A DNA stretch of 64,000 bases, taken from the NCBI RefSeq assembly GCF_900167135.1, contig NZ_FUWZ01000006.1, positions 248,001-312,000 of the forward strand, read 5' to 3'. Positions 26,270 to 33,878 of the stretch are shown here, in pieces. Position 1 is the stretch's first letter. Every line of letters starts with the position of its first letter. The stretch comes from Chitinophaga eiseniae (GTDB taxonomy: Bacteria; Bacteroidota; Bacteroidia; Chitinophagales; Chitinophagaceae). Position numbers and translations under genes: made by a program. Below the pieces are notes generated by a model. That model ran no database searches, was not told the origin of the DNA, and saw only the letters and a program-made list of their open reading frames with translations.

Positions 26270-26363
26270 ATCCAAATATTTTTTTGAAAGAGATGAATAA
26301 GTTATGCCTCCCGCCAACCCGGAAAAACATACTTACTCATGAATCCAAAAGAAAAAATTATTG

Positions 26364-26404
26364 TTTGTTAAAATAAAATCCTGTTACTTTGCGTCAGAAT
26401 GACG
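26364..26404 (+). promoter_or_regulatory. probable promoter and small palindrome of the ADP-ribose operon
   Basis: TTTG (26364-26367), a 16-base gap and TTACTTTG (26384-26391, 7 of 8 to the -7 consensus) suggest a promoter. Directly after it lies the perfect palindrome CGTCAGAATGACG (26392-26404), at the expected transcript start. Confidence 0.5.
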
Positions 26405-26479
26405 TAAACAAAACACCAGCATAGGAGGCGAAACCCCATGGATATGCTTTCAATTACCTGGTGTATAAAAGATGATAAG

Positions 26480-27334
26480 ATGAAAAAACAAACAAGGGCA
26501 AATACAGCCTGGGAGACATTGGATATCCTGACCAATGGCCATTATGTTAATCCCCGCGGAAAAACAATCCGTATTCAGTCCGCCCTGCAATATGCCGCCA
26601 GTAACACCTTGTTATATCGGCCGGAAGATTTTGAAACAGTATTCCGGCAGCGTGACAAACAATCTGCCCTACACGAAGGCCTCATTGAAGTTACAGGAGA
26701 AAGCACCTACGCCGCCGCCTATCGGTTGGTGGTAACGGAGAAACAGCAAAACGTATGCTGCCTGAATTTTGCTTCCGCTAAAAATCCCGGTGGAGGTTTT
26801 CTGAAAGGAGCGCATGCACAGGAGGAAGCATTGGCCCGGGCCAGTGGGCTGTATACCTGTCTGCAACAGCAAAGCGACATGTATCAGATCAACAGGAGCT
26901 ACGGCAGCTGCCTCTATACAGATCACATGATCTATTCGCCGCTGGTACCGGTGTTCCGCAATGATGCAGATCAATTGCTGGAAGACTATTATACGGTATC
27001 GGTGATCACCGCGCCAGCCGTCAATGCCGGCGCCGTGCAGGACAATGAACCGGAAAATGTGAGTCGTATCAAGCCGGTCATGCTGGGGAGGATGGAGAAA
27101 CTGCTCTCCGTAGCCGCCGCACATGGGCAAACCACCTTAATACTTGGCGCCTGGGGCTGTGGCGTATTCCGTAACGACAGGGAAGACGTGGCCGGATGGT
27201 TCGCCACGCTGTTGAACAGCGACACTTTCCGTCACCGGTTTTCCAAAGTAGTGTTTGCGGTGTATGACACTACAGAGAAACAAGACACGATCCGTACATT
27301 TAAAAACAAACTGACAAACCATGAACTATCATAA
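26480..27334 (+). CDS. TIGR02452/DUF2263 family protein, microbial PARG-like macrodomain
   Basis: A 284-residue macrodomain-fold protein of the microbial poly(ADP-ribose) glycohydrolase type. The PARG signature is complete: GGG at 104-106, seven residues, then QEE at 114-116 (NPGGGFLKGAHAQEEAL), preceded by the CCLNFASAKN strand. It should cleave or bind ADP-ribose esters or glycosides. The downstream NADAR gene overlaps it by 14 bases. The frame also offers an ATG at 26438 behind an AGGAGG (26423-26428), which is unusual for this phylum. MKKQTRANTAWETL at 26480 matches how the family begins, so it is preferred with some doubt. Confidence 0.9.
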   Translation: MKKQTRANTAWETLDILTNGHYVNPRGKTIRIQSALQYAASNTLLYRPEDFETVFRQRDKQSALHEGLIEVTGESTYAAAYRLVVTEKQQNVCCLNFASAKNPGGGFLKGAHAQEEALARASGLYTCLQQQSDMYQINRSYGSCLYTDHMIYSPLVPVFRNDADQLLEDYYTVSVITAPAVNAGAVQDNEPENVSRIKPVMLGRMEKLLSVAAAHGQTTLILGAWGCGVFRNDREDVAGWFATLLNSDTFRHRFSKVVFAVYDTTEKQDTIRTFKNKLTNHELS

Positions 27335-27863
27335 CCAGTGGCTGATCGAAAGGTATCAGCGTAAAGATAAAATCAAGTACCTGTTTTTCTGGGGACACGG
27401 GGAATCCACCAGCGGGACTGTCACCCAGAGCTGTTTAAGCCAGTGGTGGGTAGCGCCTTTCCGGGAAAACGGTATCACTTATCCTACGGCGGAACATTGG
27501 ATGATGGCCGGAAAAGCCCGTTTGTTCAACGACGAGGTGGTGCTGCAACGCATCCTGAAAGCCAAAACGCCCGCAGAAGCAAAAAAGCTGGGCCGCCAGG
27601 TAAGGCAGTTTGATCCCGCCGTTTGGGACGAACACAAATCCAATATCGTGATAGCAGGGAATCTGTTGAAATTTTCCCAGCATCCGGAGTTGAAAGAATT
27701 TTTAATTAACACAAAAGACCGCGTACTGGTAGAAGCCAGTCCGGTTGATACCATATGGGGCATCGGCATGAAATCCGATCACGAACATGTGGAAAACCCC
27801 TTGCGCTGGAGAGGCCAGAACCTGTTGGGTTACGCACTCATGGCGGTCAGGGACAAACTATAA
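27321..27863 (+). CDS. NADAR family protein (YbiA-like N-glycosidase)
   Basis: A 180-residue single-domain NADAR protein. Conserved blocks are FFWGHG (22-27), LSQWW..PF (39-47), YPTAEHWMMAGKA (54-66), EASPVDTIWGIG (138-149) and WRGQNLLGYALMAVR (163-177). The family cleaves N-glycosidic bonds on ADP-ribose-linked or related substrates; the YbiA branch acts on riboflavin intermediates, and other NADARs remove ADP-ribose from nucleobases. Its placement between a PARG-like and a KptA gene argues for ADP-ribose chemistry. It overlaps the first and ends 5 bases before the second, so the three are probably translated together. Confidence 0.94.
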   Translation: MNYHNQWLIERYQRKDKIKYLFFWGHGESTSGTVTQSCLSQWWVAPFRENGITYPTAEHWMMAGKARLFNDEVVLQRILKAKTPAEAKKLGRQVRQFDPAVWDEHKSNIVIAGNLLKFSQHPELKEFLINTKDRVLVEASPVDTIWGIGMKSDHEHVENPLRWRGQNLLGYALMAVRDKL

Positions 27864-27868
27864 TCATC

Positions 27869-28411
27869 ATGGACCAGAAAAGAAGAAAAAATATCAGCAA
27901 ATTCCTCAGTCTTATACTCCGGCATAGTCCGGAGACCATCGGCCTGCAACTGGATGAACAGGGTTGGGCCGATGTCCCGGAACTCATGGGCAAAGCCGCC
28001 CGCAGGGGCCAGCGCTTCAACATGGAAGAACTCCTGGAAGTAGTGGCGGAATGTGAAAAACAACGTTTTGCGCTGAATGAGGACCATACCCGTATCCGTG
28101 CCAACCAGGGACATTCCGTTAACGTAGAACTGGCGCTGGAGGTGGCAACGCCACCTGAATATCTGTATCACGGTACCGTCGGGAAGTTCATGCAGGCGAT
28201 CCGGGAGGAAGGGTTGCTTAAAATGAGCCGCCACCATGTACATCTCTCTGAACAAAGGGATACCGCCACGGCAGTTGGCGCCCGCAGGGGCCTGCCGGTG
28301 ATTCTCACCGTTCATAGCGGCCGTATGTTCCGTGACGGCATTCCCTTTTTCAGGTCGGCCAACAACGTCTGGCTGACAGACCACGTGCCGGTAAAATACA
28401 TCGCGTTTTAG
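27869..28411 (+). CDS. kptA: RNA 2'-phosphotransferase (Tpt1/KptA family)
   Basis: A 180-residue enzyme that moves an internal RNA 2'-phosphate to NAD+, giving ADP-ribose 1'',2''-cyclic phosphate and nicotinamide. The N-terminal winged-helix part has ISKFLSLILRHSPETIGL (R18, H19) and GWADVPEL. The NAD-binding part has RANQGHS (77-83), YHGT (100-103) and HHVHLS (122-127). Bacteria lack the yeast-type tRNA ligase that would create the classic substrate, so the natural substrate is open; damaged or ADP-ribosylated RNA is plausible. The frame extends upstream to 27755 inside the NADAR gene, but MDQKRRKN at 27869 is the family start. A terminator hairpin follows 4 bases after the stop. Confidence 0.94.
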   Translation: MDQKRRKNISKFLSLILRHSPETIGLQLDEQGWADVPELMGKAARRGQRFNMEELLEVVAECEKQRFALNEDHTRIRANQGHSVNVELALEVATPPEYLYHGTVGKFMQAIREEGLLKMSRHHVHLSEQRDTATAVGARRGLPVILTVHSGRMFRDGIPFFRSANNVWLTDHVPVKYIAF

Positions 28412-28414
28412 CCG

Positions 28415-28438
28415 GTGGCGACCTGCGTCGCCACTTTT
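28415..28438 (+). terminator. intrinsic terminator after kptA
   Basis: Perfect stem GTGGCGAC / GTCGCCAC with loop CTGC, followed by TTTT. It separates the three-gene ADP-ribose operon from map. Confidence 0.7.
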
Positions 28439-28488
28439 GACAGTTTGCCCTGCTTTCGCTACCTTTATTACGATCAAAAACAGAAGCT

Positions 28489-29247
28489 ATGTCAATTACA
28501 TCAGAAGCGGAATTACAAGGAATGAAGAGGATCAGTGAAGTGGTGGCCATCACGCTCAGGGAGATGCGCAACTATACCAAACCAGGCATGTCTGCAAAAG
28601 AAGTGGATGAATACGGTGGAGAGATATTGCGGAAGTACGGCGCCAAATCTGCTCCGAAGCTCACCTATGGCTTCCCGGGATGGACCTGCATCAGCATTAA
28701 CAATGAGATAGCGCACGGCATTCCTCACGCTACAAAAATCCTGCGGGAAGGGGACCTGGTCAATATCGACGTGTCTGCTGAGCTGGACGGCTATTGGGCG
28801 GACAACGGCGGTTCTTTTGTACTGGGCAACGACGTGCATCAGCATCTGCCACTGGTGAATGCCTCGCGTAACATTCTGTACAAAGCGCTCCGCAACATCC
28901 GCGGCGGTGTGAAAATAGCCGACATCGGCAAACTGATTGAAAAAGAAGCGGCCAAAGCTGGTTTTACCGTCATCCGTAACCTCGCCGGACATGGCGTGGG
29001 CAGGGGCCTGCATGAGCCGCCGGAAGATATCCTCAATTGTTACGAACGGCGCAACAAAGAGCGTTTTCGCAAAAACAGCGTCGTGGCCGTAGAAACATTT
29101 ATCTCCACCCGCTCCAACTACGCCAACCAGGCAAACGACGGCTGGACACTGATCGGCAATAAAGGCGGATTTGTAGCCCAGCACGAACATACGATCGTGA
29201 TCACCGACGGCGAACCTATTATTCTCACCGCCGATAACGAGATTTAG
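28489..29247 (+). CDS. map: type I methionyl aminopeptidase
   Basis: A 252-residue enzyme that removes initiator methionine from new proteins. Metal ligands of the pita-bread fold are visible: D..D in NIDVSAELDGYWADNGGSF, the histidine in GHGVGRGLHEPP, and glutamates in VAVETFIST and AQHEHTIVIT. A conserved histidine is also present in EIAHGIPH. The length is that of the short bacterial type I form. Confidence 0.96.
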   Translation: MSITSEAELQGMKRISEVVAITLREMRNYTKPGMSAKEVDEYGGEILRKYGAKSAPKLTYGFPGWTCISINNEIAHGIPHATKILREGDLVNIDVSAELDGYWADNGGSFVLGNDVHQHLPLVNASRNILYKALRNIRGGVKIADIGKLIEKEAAKAGFTVIRNLAGHGVGRGLHEPPEDILNCYERRNKERFRKNSVVAVETFISTRSNYANQANDGWTLIGNKGGFVAQHEHTIVITDGEPIILTADNEI

Positions 29248-29257
29248 TCATTCAGAA

Positions 29258-29336
29258 ATTTGGTTATTGATGGGGTGCCGGCAAAGTACCTCCTTCAATA
29301 ACCAAATATCTAAATAACCAAATATCTAAATAACCC
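29258..29336. repeat. inverted repeat running into direct repeats
   Basis: ATTTGGTTATTGA (29258-29270) and its exact reverse complement (29294-29306) form a hairpin. The right arm begins two 16-base direct repeats of AAATAACCAAATATCT (about 29296-29327), then a truncated third. It may end map transcription; the extra direct copies suggest slippage or a decayed repeat. Confidence 0.65.
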
Positions 29337-29358
29337 GATACCTGAATACCAAAATGGC

Positions 29359-29366
29359 TACATTTG
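29359..29366 (+). promoter_or_regulatory. -7 element TACATTTG close to the rlmL-like start codon
   Basis: Exact TAnnTTTG match ending only 4 bases before the first ATG (29371) and 7 before the second (29374). If used, the mRNA would be leaderless or nearly so. Confidence 0.55.
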
Positions 29367-29370
29367 CCGG

Positions 29371-30555
29371 ATGATGTCTTTATACACAGAGAAAGCTCCG
29401 GTAACAGTTACCTGCCACAAGCGGTTGACGCCTTACCTCGAACAGGAAATAAAAGAACTGGGTTTTACCGTTGAAGAAACTTTTGTTACGGGCGTGCGCC
29501 TGCAGGCTTCCGTCAATGAATGTATACGCCTGAATCTCCACCTGCGCTGCGCCAGCCAGGTATTATACAGCCTCCGTCAGTTTGAGGCGCACAACGCCGA
29601 TGATATTTACAGCGAATTAAAATCCTTCCCCTGGGAAACGGTCTTGCCGGCTGACGGGTATTTCTCCATTACCAGCAACGTTCAGAACGAAACCATCAAT
29701 AACAGCATGTTCGCCAACCTGCGGGTGAAAGATGCGGTGATAGACCGTATGCGGGAAAAAACGGGCAAACGTCCTTCCACCGGCGCTGAGCTGAGTGGCG
29801 GGGTAATACATCTGTTCTGGAAAAATGAACATGCAGAAGTATTCATTGACACTTCCGGTGATTCGCTTGGCCGTCACGGATACCGCAAGATACCCGGAAA
29901 AGCGCCTATGCTGGAAGGACTGGCGGCGGCCACTATTCTGGCCACGCGTTGGGACCGCCGTTCTCCTTTTGTAAATCCGATGTGCGGCTCCGGCACCGTA
30001 GCCATAGAGGCGGCACTGATAGCCACCAACAGCCGGCCGGGACTTTTCCGGAGCAACTATGCTTTTATGCATCTGTTGGGGTACGACGAAGCGGTTTATC
30101 TCGAAGAACGGGGCCGCCTGGAAAGCCAGATCGTGGATGTGCCGGGACTGAAGATCATCGCAACAGACCTGAGTCCGCAGGCGGTGGAAAATGCCCGCAA
30201 AAATGCCAGGGCTGCCGGTGTAGCGGACCTGATCATCTTCTCCGTCTGCGACTTCGCCGCTACGCCGGTGCCGGCCGATGGCGGGGGAGTGGTGTACATG
30301 AACCCAGAATATGGGCTGCGCCTCGGGGAGATCACCGCTTTGGAAGAAACCTATGGCCGTATCGGCGATTTCATGAAGCAACGTTGTGGCGGTTACACCG
30401 GCTACATTTTCACCGGTAACCTCGACCTGGCCAAGAAAATAGGCCTCAAAGCCAAACGCAGGATTGAGTTTTACAACAGTACGCTCGACTGCCGTTTGCT
30501 GGAATATGAATTGTATGCCGGTACCCGCGATGTGCGGAAACAGGCGCAGGAATAG
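29371..30555 (+). CDS. THUMP-domain class I SAM-dependent RNA methyltransferase (RlmL/YpsC-like)
   Basis: A 394-residue methyltransferase of the COG0116 family, which makes N2-methylguanine in 23S rRNA in characterised members. A THUMP domain spans about residues 45-165, followed by the short GHRGYRK-like segment (LGRHGYRKIPGKAPM). The Rossmann domain has SAM motif FVNPMCGSGTVAIEAALIA and the acidic strand IIATDLSP. The catalytic NPPY motif reads NPEYGLRLGE, with glutamate in place of the second proline. The start may be the first or second ATG of ATGATG; a -7 promoter box ends 4 bases upstream. It stands alone, followed by a convergent hydrolase gene. Confidence 0.9.
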   Translation: MMSLYTEKAPVTVTCHKRLTPYLEQEIKELGFTVEETFVTGVRLQASVNECIRLNLHLRCASQVLYSLRQFEAHNADDIYSELKSFPWETVLPADGYFSITSNVQNETINNSMFANLRVKDAVIDRMREKTGKRPSTGAELSGGVIHLFWKNEHAEVFIDTSGDSLGRHGYRKIPGKAPMLEGLAAATILATRWDRRSPFVNPMCGSGTVAIEAALIATNSRPGLFRSNYAFMHLLGYDEAVYLEERGRLESQIVDVPGLKIIATDLSPQAVENARKNARAAGVADLIIFSVCDFAATPVPADGGGVVYMNPEYGLRLGEITALEETYGRIGDFMKQRCGGYTGYIFTGNLDLAKKIGLKAKRRIEFYNSTLDCRLLEYELYAGTRDVRKQAQE

Positions 30556-30598
30556 CATGACAGGCCGGGCAAAGTACCTTTGCCGGCCTGTTCTTTCT

Positions 30599-31453
30599 TC
30601 AGGATACCCCTTTCTTTAAAAATGTTTTGATCAGCGCGGCCACTTCGTCGCCGTATTCCTCCAGCAGGAAGTGCCCTCCGTCAAACAAGTGCAGCTCTGC
30701 ATCCGGCACATCGCGTAGATAAGCGGTGGCGCCTTCCCCCGGAAAAATATTATCGTTTTTACCCCAGGCGATCAGCGTTCGCGGCTGGTGCTGGCGCAGC
30801 CATGCCTGCCACTGTGGGTACAGCGGGAAGTTGGTGCCATAGTTGGCAAACAAGACCCGTTGTATGGGCTTGTCAATGACTGCTGCGTCGAATGTCCAAC
30901 TGTCAGGCGAAATGCGTGAAGGATCTGCAGCGCCCACGAGATTGTCTGAACGCATGCCTTCGGCGGTCAGCTTATGATCCACTGCCGCGGCCAGCGCCGC
31001 CGGATCACCGGCCTGCTGCAGCCGGCCTATTTCCTGCACATCCGGCCCCAGCCCCTCCGTATAGGCGTTAGCGTTTTGGATCAGCAGCGACGCCACCCAT
31101 TCGGGGTGCCGGGTAATGATCCGGAATCCAATAGGCCCGCCGTAATCCTGCATATAGAGATGGAACTTCGTCAGCCCCATTTGCAGGATAAACTGTTCCA
31201 TCACAGCGGCTACATGATCGAAGGTGTAGGTGAATTCTTCCGGAGAAGGTTTGCTGCTGTAGCCAAAACCGGGATAGTCGGGTGCTATCACGTGGTAGTC
31301 GTCCGCCAGTGCCGGTATCAGATGCCGGTACATGTGGGAAGAGGCGGGAAAGCCATGCAGCAGCAGCACTACCGGGGCGCCCGGGCGACCAGCTTCCCGG
31401 TAAAAGATGTCGAGGTTGTTAACAGTTTCGGTACGATAAAAAGTGGCGCTCAT
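30599..31453 (-). CDS. alpha/beta hydrolase, haloalkane-dehalogenase/epoxide-hydrolase-like
   Basis: A 284-residue alpha/beta hydrolase. The oxyanion motif HGFPASSH is near residue 34. The nucleophile elbow LYMQDYGGPIGF has aspartate rather than serine, as in dehalogenases and epoxide hydrolases. The catalytic histidine lies in LHLFDGGHFLLEE near the C-terminus. The substrate is unknown. The gene lies just downstream of the TetR gene, and each is preceded by the same 18-base operator, so the regulator very probably controls it. Confidence 0.9.
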   Translation of the reverse strand: MSATFYRTETVNNLDIFYREAGRPGAPVVLLLHGFPASSHMYRHLIPALADDYHVIAPDYPGFGYSSKPSPEEFTYTFDHVAAVMEQFILQMGLTKFHLYMQDYGGPIGFRIITRHPEWVASLLIQNANAYTEGLGPDVQEIGRLQQAGDPAALAAAVDHKLTAEGMRSDNLVGAADPSRISPDSWTFDAAVIDKPIQRVLFANYGTNFPLYPQWQAWLRQHQPRTLIAWGKNDNIFPGEGATAYLRDVPDAELHLFDGGHFLLEEYGDEVAALIKTFLKKGVS

Positions 31454-31469
31454 ATATCCTGGTTTTAAA

Positions 31470-31487
31470 TTGTACTATTTGGTACAA
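31470..31487. promoter_or_regulatory. TetR operator O1, upstream of the hydrolase gene
   Basis: TTGTACTATTTGGTACAA: perfect 6-base half-sites TTGTAC / GTACAA with a 6-base spacer, 17 bases before the hydrolase start codon. The same half-sites and spacing recur at 32110-32127. Confidence 0.82.
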
Positions 31488-31506
31488 AATTGATGAAAAA
31501 AAAGTG

Positions 31507-32091
31507 TCAATGAATAGGGGAGAGATTCAGTTCTATTAAAGCGGAGAGTCCTTCGGTATTCGGATACATCCGCCGGGTAATATTCAGGCCGTTCCACAGG
31601 TTCACCAGGTGCCGGGCCAGTACCGGCGCCGGCGTTTTGGTTTTCAACCGGCCGCTCTGTTGCCCGTTTTCCAGGATAGTGGTGAACAGCTGTTCCATCT
31701 GCTGCAACCGGTGAACGGCTTTCCTTTCCAGTGCCGGTTCGGTGTGGGACAGTTCCGCCACGGTGTTGCCCATAAAGCAGCCTTTCATATGCACGGCGCG
31801 GCTTTCTTTGGCGATATCACGGAAGAAGTCCAGCACGGCAGCTACCGGGTCATCCCCCGTGGCAACCGCCGCTTTTAGTTCGGTAAAAGCGCGGGTGCTG
31901 AACTGCTCCAGCGCTTTTTCGAAGAGCTCCTGTTTGCCGCCGGGGAAAGCGTTGTAAAAACTGCCTTTACCAATTCCCATAGCTGCCAGAAGGTCCTCCG
32001 TAGACGTGGCTTCGTAGCCCCGTTCCCAGAATACGGCAGTGGCCTTACGGACCACTTCCTGCTCGTCAAATATGCGGTTCCTTCCTGCCAT
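31507..32091 (-). CDS. TetR/AcrR family transcriptional regulator
   Basis: A 194-residue repressor. The N-terminal TetR HTH reads VVRKATAVFWERGYEATSTEDLLAAMGIGKGSFYNAFPGGKQELF; the C-terminal domain, with CFMGNTVAELSHTEPALERKAV, fits the TetR_C subgroup found with oxidoreductase and hydrolase genes. The frame starts at 32127 but that would place the operator inside the coding region; MAGRNRIFDEQEV at 32091 is chosen. It probably represses itself and the hydrolase through the two matching palindromes. Confidence 0.92.
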   Translation of the reverse strand: MAGRNRIFDEQEVVRKATAVFWERGYEATSTEDLLAAMGIGKGSFYNAFPGGKQELFEKALEQFSTRAFTELKAAVATGDDPVAAVLDFFRDIAKESRAVHMKGCFMGNTVAELSHTEPALERKAVHRLQQMEQLFTTILENGQQSGRLKTKTPAPVLARHLVNLWNGLNITRRMYPNTEGLSALIELNLSPIH

Positions 32092-32109
32092 GGTGGAATA
32101 ATAGTTAAA

Positions 32110-32127
32110 TTGTACTGAATGGTACAA
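32110..32127. promoter_or_regulatory. TetR operator O2, upstream of the tetR gene
   Basis: TTGTACTGAATGGTACAA, same half-sites and spacer length as O1, 19 bases upstream of the TetR start codon. Two copies flanking the regulator gene point to autoregulation. Confidence 0.82.
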
Positions 32128-32200
32128 AAATAATCAAAAAATGGAATCTGCCAAATTTCCTTTCGGAACGAAGGTTTATCCGGGAAGAAGAAGGAGATCG

Positions 32201-32233
32201 AAAAAAAGAATGAAGGCGGCAAGGCCTTCATTC
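32201..32233 (-). terminator. intrinsic terminator of the Lrp-family gene
   Basis: Perfect stem GAATGAAGGC / GCCTTCATTC with a 6-base loop and seven Ts on the minus strand, 13 bases after the Lrp/AsnC gene stop. Confidence 0.85.
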
Positions 32234-32246
32234 ACTGTTATATCCG

Positions 32247-32720
32247 TTAACTGATTTCGCTGACATTGACAGGGCGCGAGAAACTTTCTTCGAGCGAGAT
32301 AATTGTTTCCGTACGCTCAATCCCTTTGATATGCTGCAGATCATCCTGCAGAATTTTACGCAGCTCGGCACTATCGCGGCAGATGATCTCGGCAAACATG
32401 CTGTAGGCGCCGGTCGTGTAATTCAGCCGCACAATCTGCGGAATCTTCAGCAACTGTCTGGCCACGTTTTCATACAGAGAACTCTTTTCCAGGTAGATGC
32501 CAATAAAAGCCAGCACATCGTAGCCAATCGCACGAAGATTGACCTGTAGCCGTGTACCTTTAATCACGCCCATTTCATGCAGTTTCTTAATACGCACGTG
32601 GATGGTGCCGCCTGATACAAACAGCTTTTTCCCCAATTCGGCGTAAGAGATACCGGCATCTGTTGACATTTCTGAAATGATCTGTAAATCTAATTTGTCA
32701 ATATTTAAAGAGTGGCTCAT
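32247..32720 (-). CDS. Lrp/AsnC family transcriptional regulator
   Basis: A 157-residue regulator with an AsnC-type HTH (LDLQIISEMSTDAGISYAELGKKLFVSGGTIHVRIKKLHEMGVI) and a C-terminal RAM domain (YDVLAFIGIYLEK, NYTTGAYSMFAEIICRD). Members sense amino acids and form octamers or larger assemblies. No amino-acid gene is adjacent, so the regulon cannot be named. The first family residues MSHSLNIDKLD fix the start. Confidence 0.93.
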   Translation of the reverse strand: MSHSLNIDKLDLQIISEMSTDAGISYAELGKKLFVSGGTIHVRIKKLHEMGVIKGTRLQVNLRAIGYDVLAFIGIYLEKSSLYENVARQLLKIPQIVRLNYTTGAYSMFAEIICRDSAELRKILQDDLQHIKGIERTETIISLEESFSRPVNVSEIS

Positions 32721-33002
32721 TTTCGCAGGGCGATTTAGATTATTTTCTAAAAATATGCATTTTTTTGCAATAATCGCAAAAAAATATGAATTCCAGGCTT
32801 CTTTGAATTGTTTTTTCCGGGGAGCGGTTTTGCACCTGTACGGAAGTGCGTATCTCCGGCATTCCTTTATCGTTGCGGAAGGCTACCGGTGACGAATATA
32901 CGCTGTAGTCCGGGAAACGATATTCCTTACAATAACACGACAGCGAAAAGTTGATAATGTCGTCCTGATGACGTATATTGTATATCTCCAAAAAGACACA
33001 TT

Positions 33003-33878
33003 ATGAAGGAATCTGCCTCGAGTAAAACCGCGCAGTATATGGCACTATTCCGTGCAATGGAAACCACCCGCTCAAAAACAAAAAGACTGTTTACCGATAA
33101 ATACGCCCATCTCTTTTTACCACCCGGTTTAAAGGTAGCGGCACGGTTGAGCCATCTGCGCGCTTTCCGTAAGGTAGCTGAAAACATTATCCATAAAAAG
33201 ATTCCCGGTGCTTATACTTCCGGTATCGCCCGGACCCGCCTGATAGATGAGCTGCTGGAAGAAGCTGTCCGTAAAGGCGCCCGCCAGGTAATGATCCTGG
33301 GCGCCGGCTTCGACACCCGCGGACTACGGCTACCGTTCCTGCACGGCATGCCCGTCATTGAAATTGACCATCCTAACACAGCCAGGTACAAATTGTCCCG
33401 GCTCAGCAGGCACCATATCCCCAGGCATATCCGCTATTACCAGATAGACTTCAATAAACAAAGCCTCGATCAGCTGGGGGCGCAGCATCACTTTGATTTT
33501 TCCGTTCCAACGGCTTTCGTCTGGGAAGGGGTGACCAACTACCTCACAGCGGAAGCGATTGACAACACCTTCGCTTTCCTGCAGCGGTTTGCGCCAGGTT
33601 CTCATGTCATCTTTACCTATATTCATCAGGAAGTGCTGGATAATCCTGCGGCTTTCACCGGGGGAGAGAAGTTACTGAAGGATGTAGCCGGCCTGGAAGA
33701 AAAATGGACCTTTGGCTTCGTCCCATCCTCACTGCCTGCCTTCCTGCAGCACCACGGGTTCTCCCTCCTGAAAGACCTGGGGGCGGATGAATACCGGTCG
33801 CTTTACCTGAATGGAAGAGAGAAAGAAGAGGGATACGAGTTTTACCGGGTAGCTTTTGCCCGCCGCATGTCAGACTAA
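33003..33878 (+). CDS. class I SAM-dependent methyltransferase (TIGR00027/leucine carboxyl methyltransferase-like)
   Basis: A 291-residue methyltransferase of the LCMT-like group. SAM motif I is VMILGAGFDTRGLRL, followed by EIDHPNTARYKLSRL and FVWEGVTNYLTAEAI, all standard for TIGR00027 proteins. They methylate small molecules or peptides, often in secondary metabolism; the substrate is unknown. The 3' end overlaps the convergent response-regulator gene by 4 bases. Confidence 0.9.
   Translation: MKESASSKTAQYMALFRAMETTRSKTKRLFTDKYAHLFLPPGLKVAARLSHLRAFRKVAENIIHKKIPGAYTSGIARTRLIDELLEEAVRKGARQVMILGAGFDTRGLRLPFLHGMPVIEIDHPNTARYKLSRLSRHHIPRHIRYYQIDFNKQSLDQLGAQHHFDFSVPTAFVWEGVTNYLTAEAIDNTFAFLQRFAPGSHVIFTYIHQEVLDNPAAFTGGEKLLKDVAGLEEKWTFGFVPSSLPAFLQHHGFSLLKDLGADEYRSLYLNGREKEEGYEFYRVAFARRMSD

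Noticed and set aside
27755..27868. Upstream extension of kptA inside the NADAR gene
   Set aside because: The 38 extra residues are the NADAR gene read in another frame; KptA relatives begin at MDQKRRKN.
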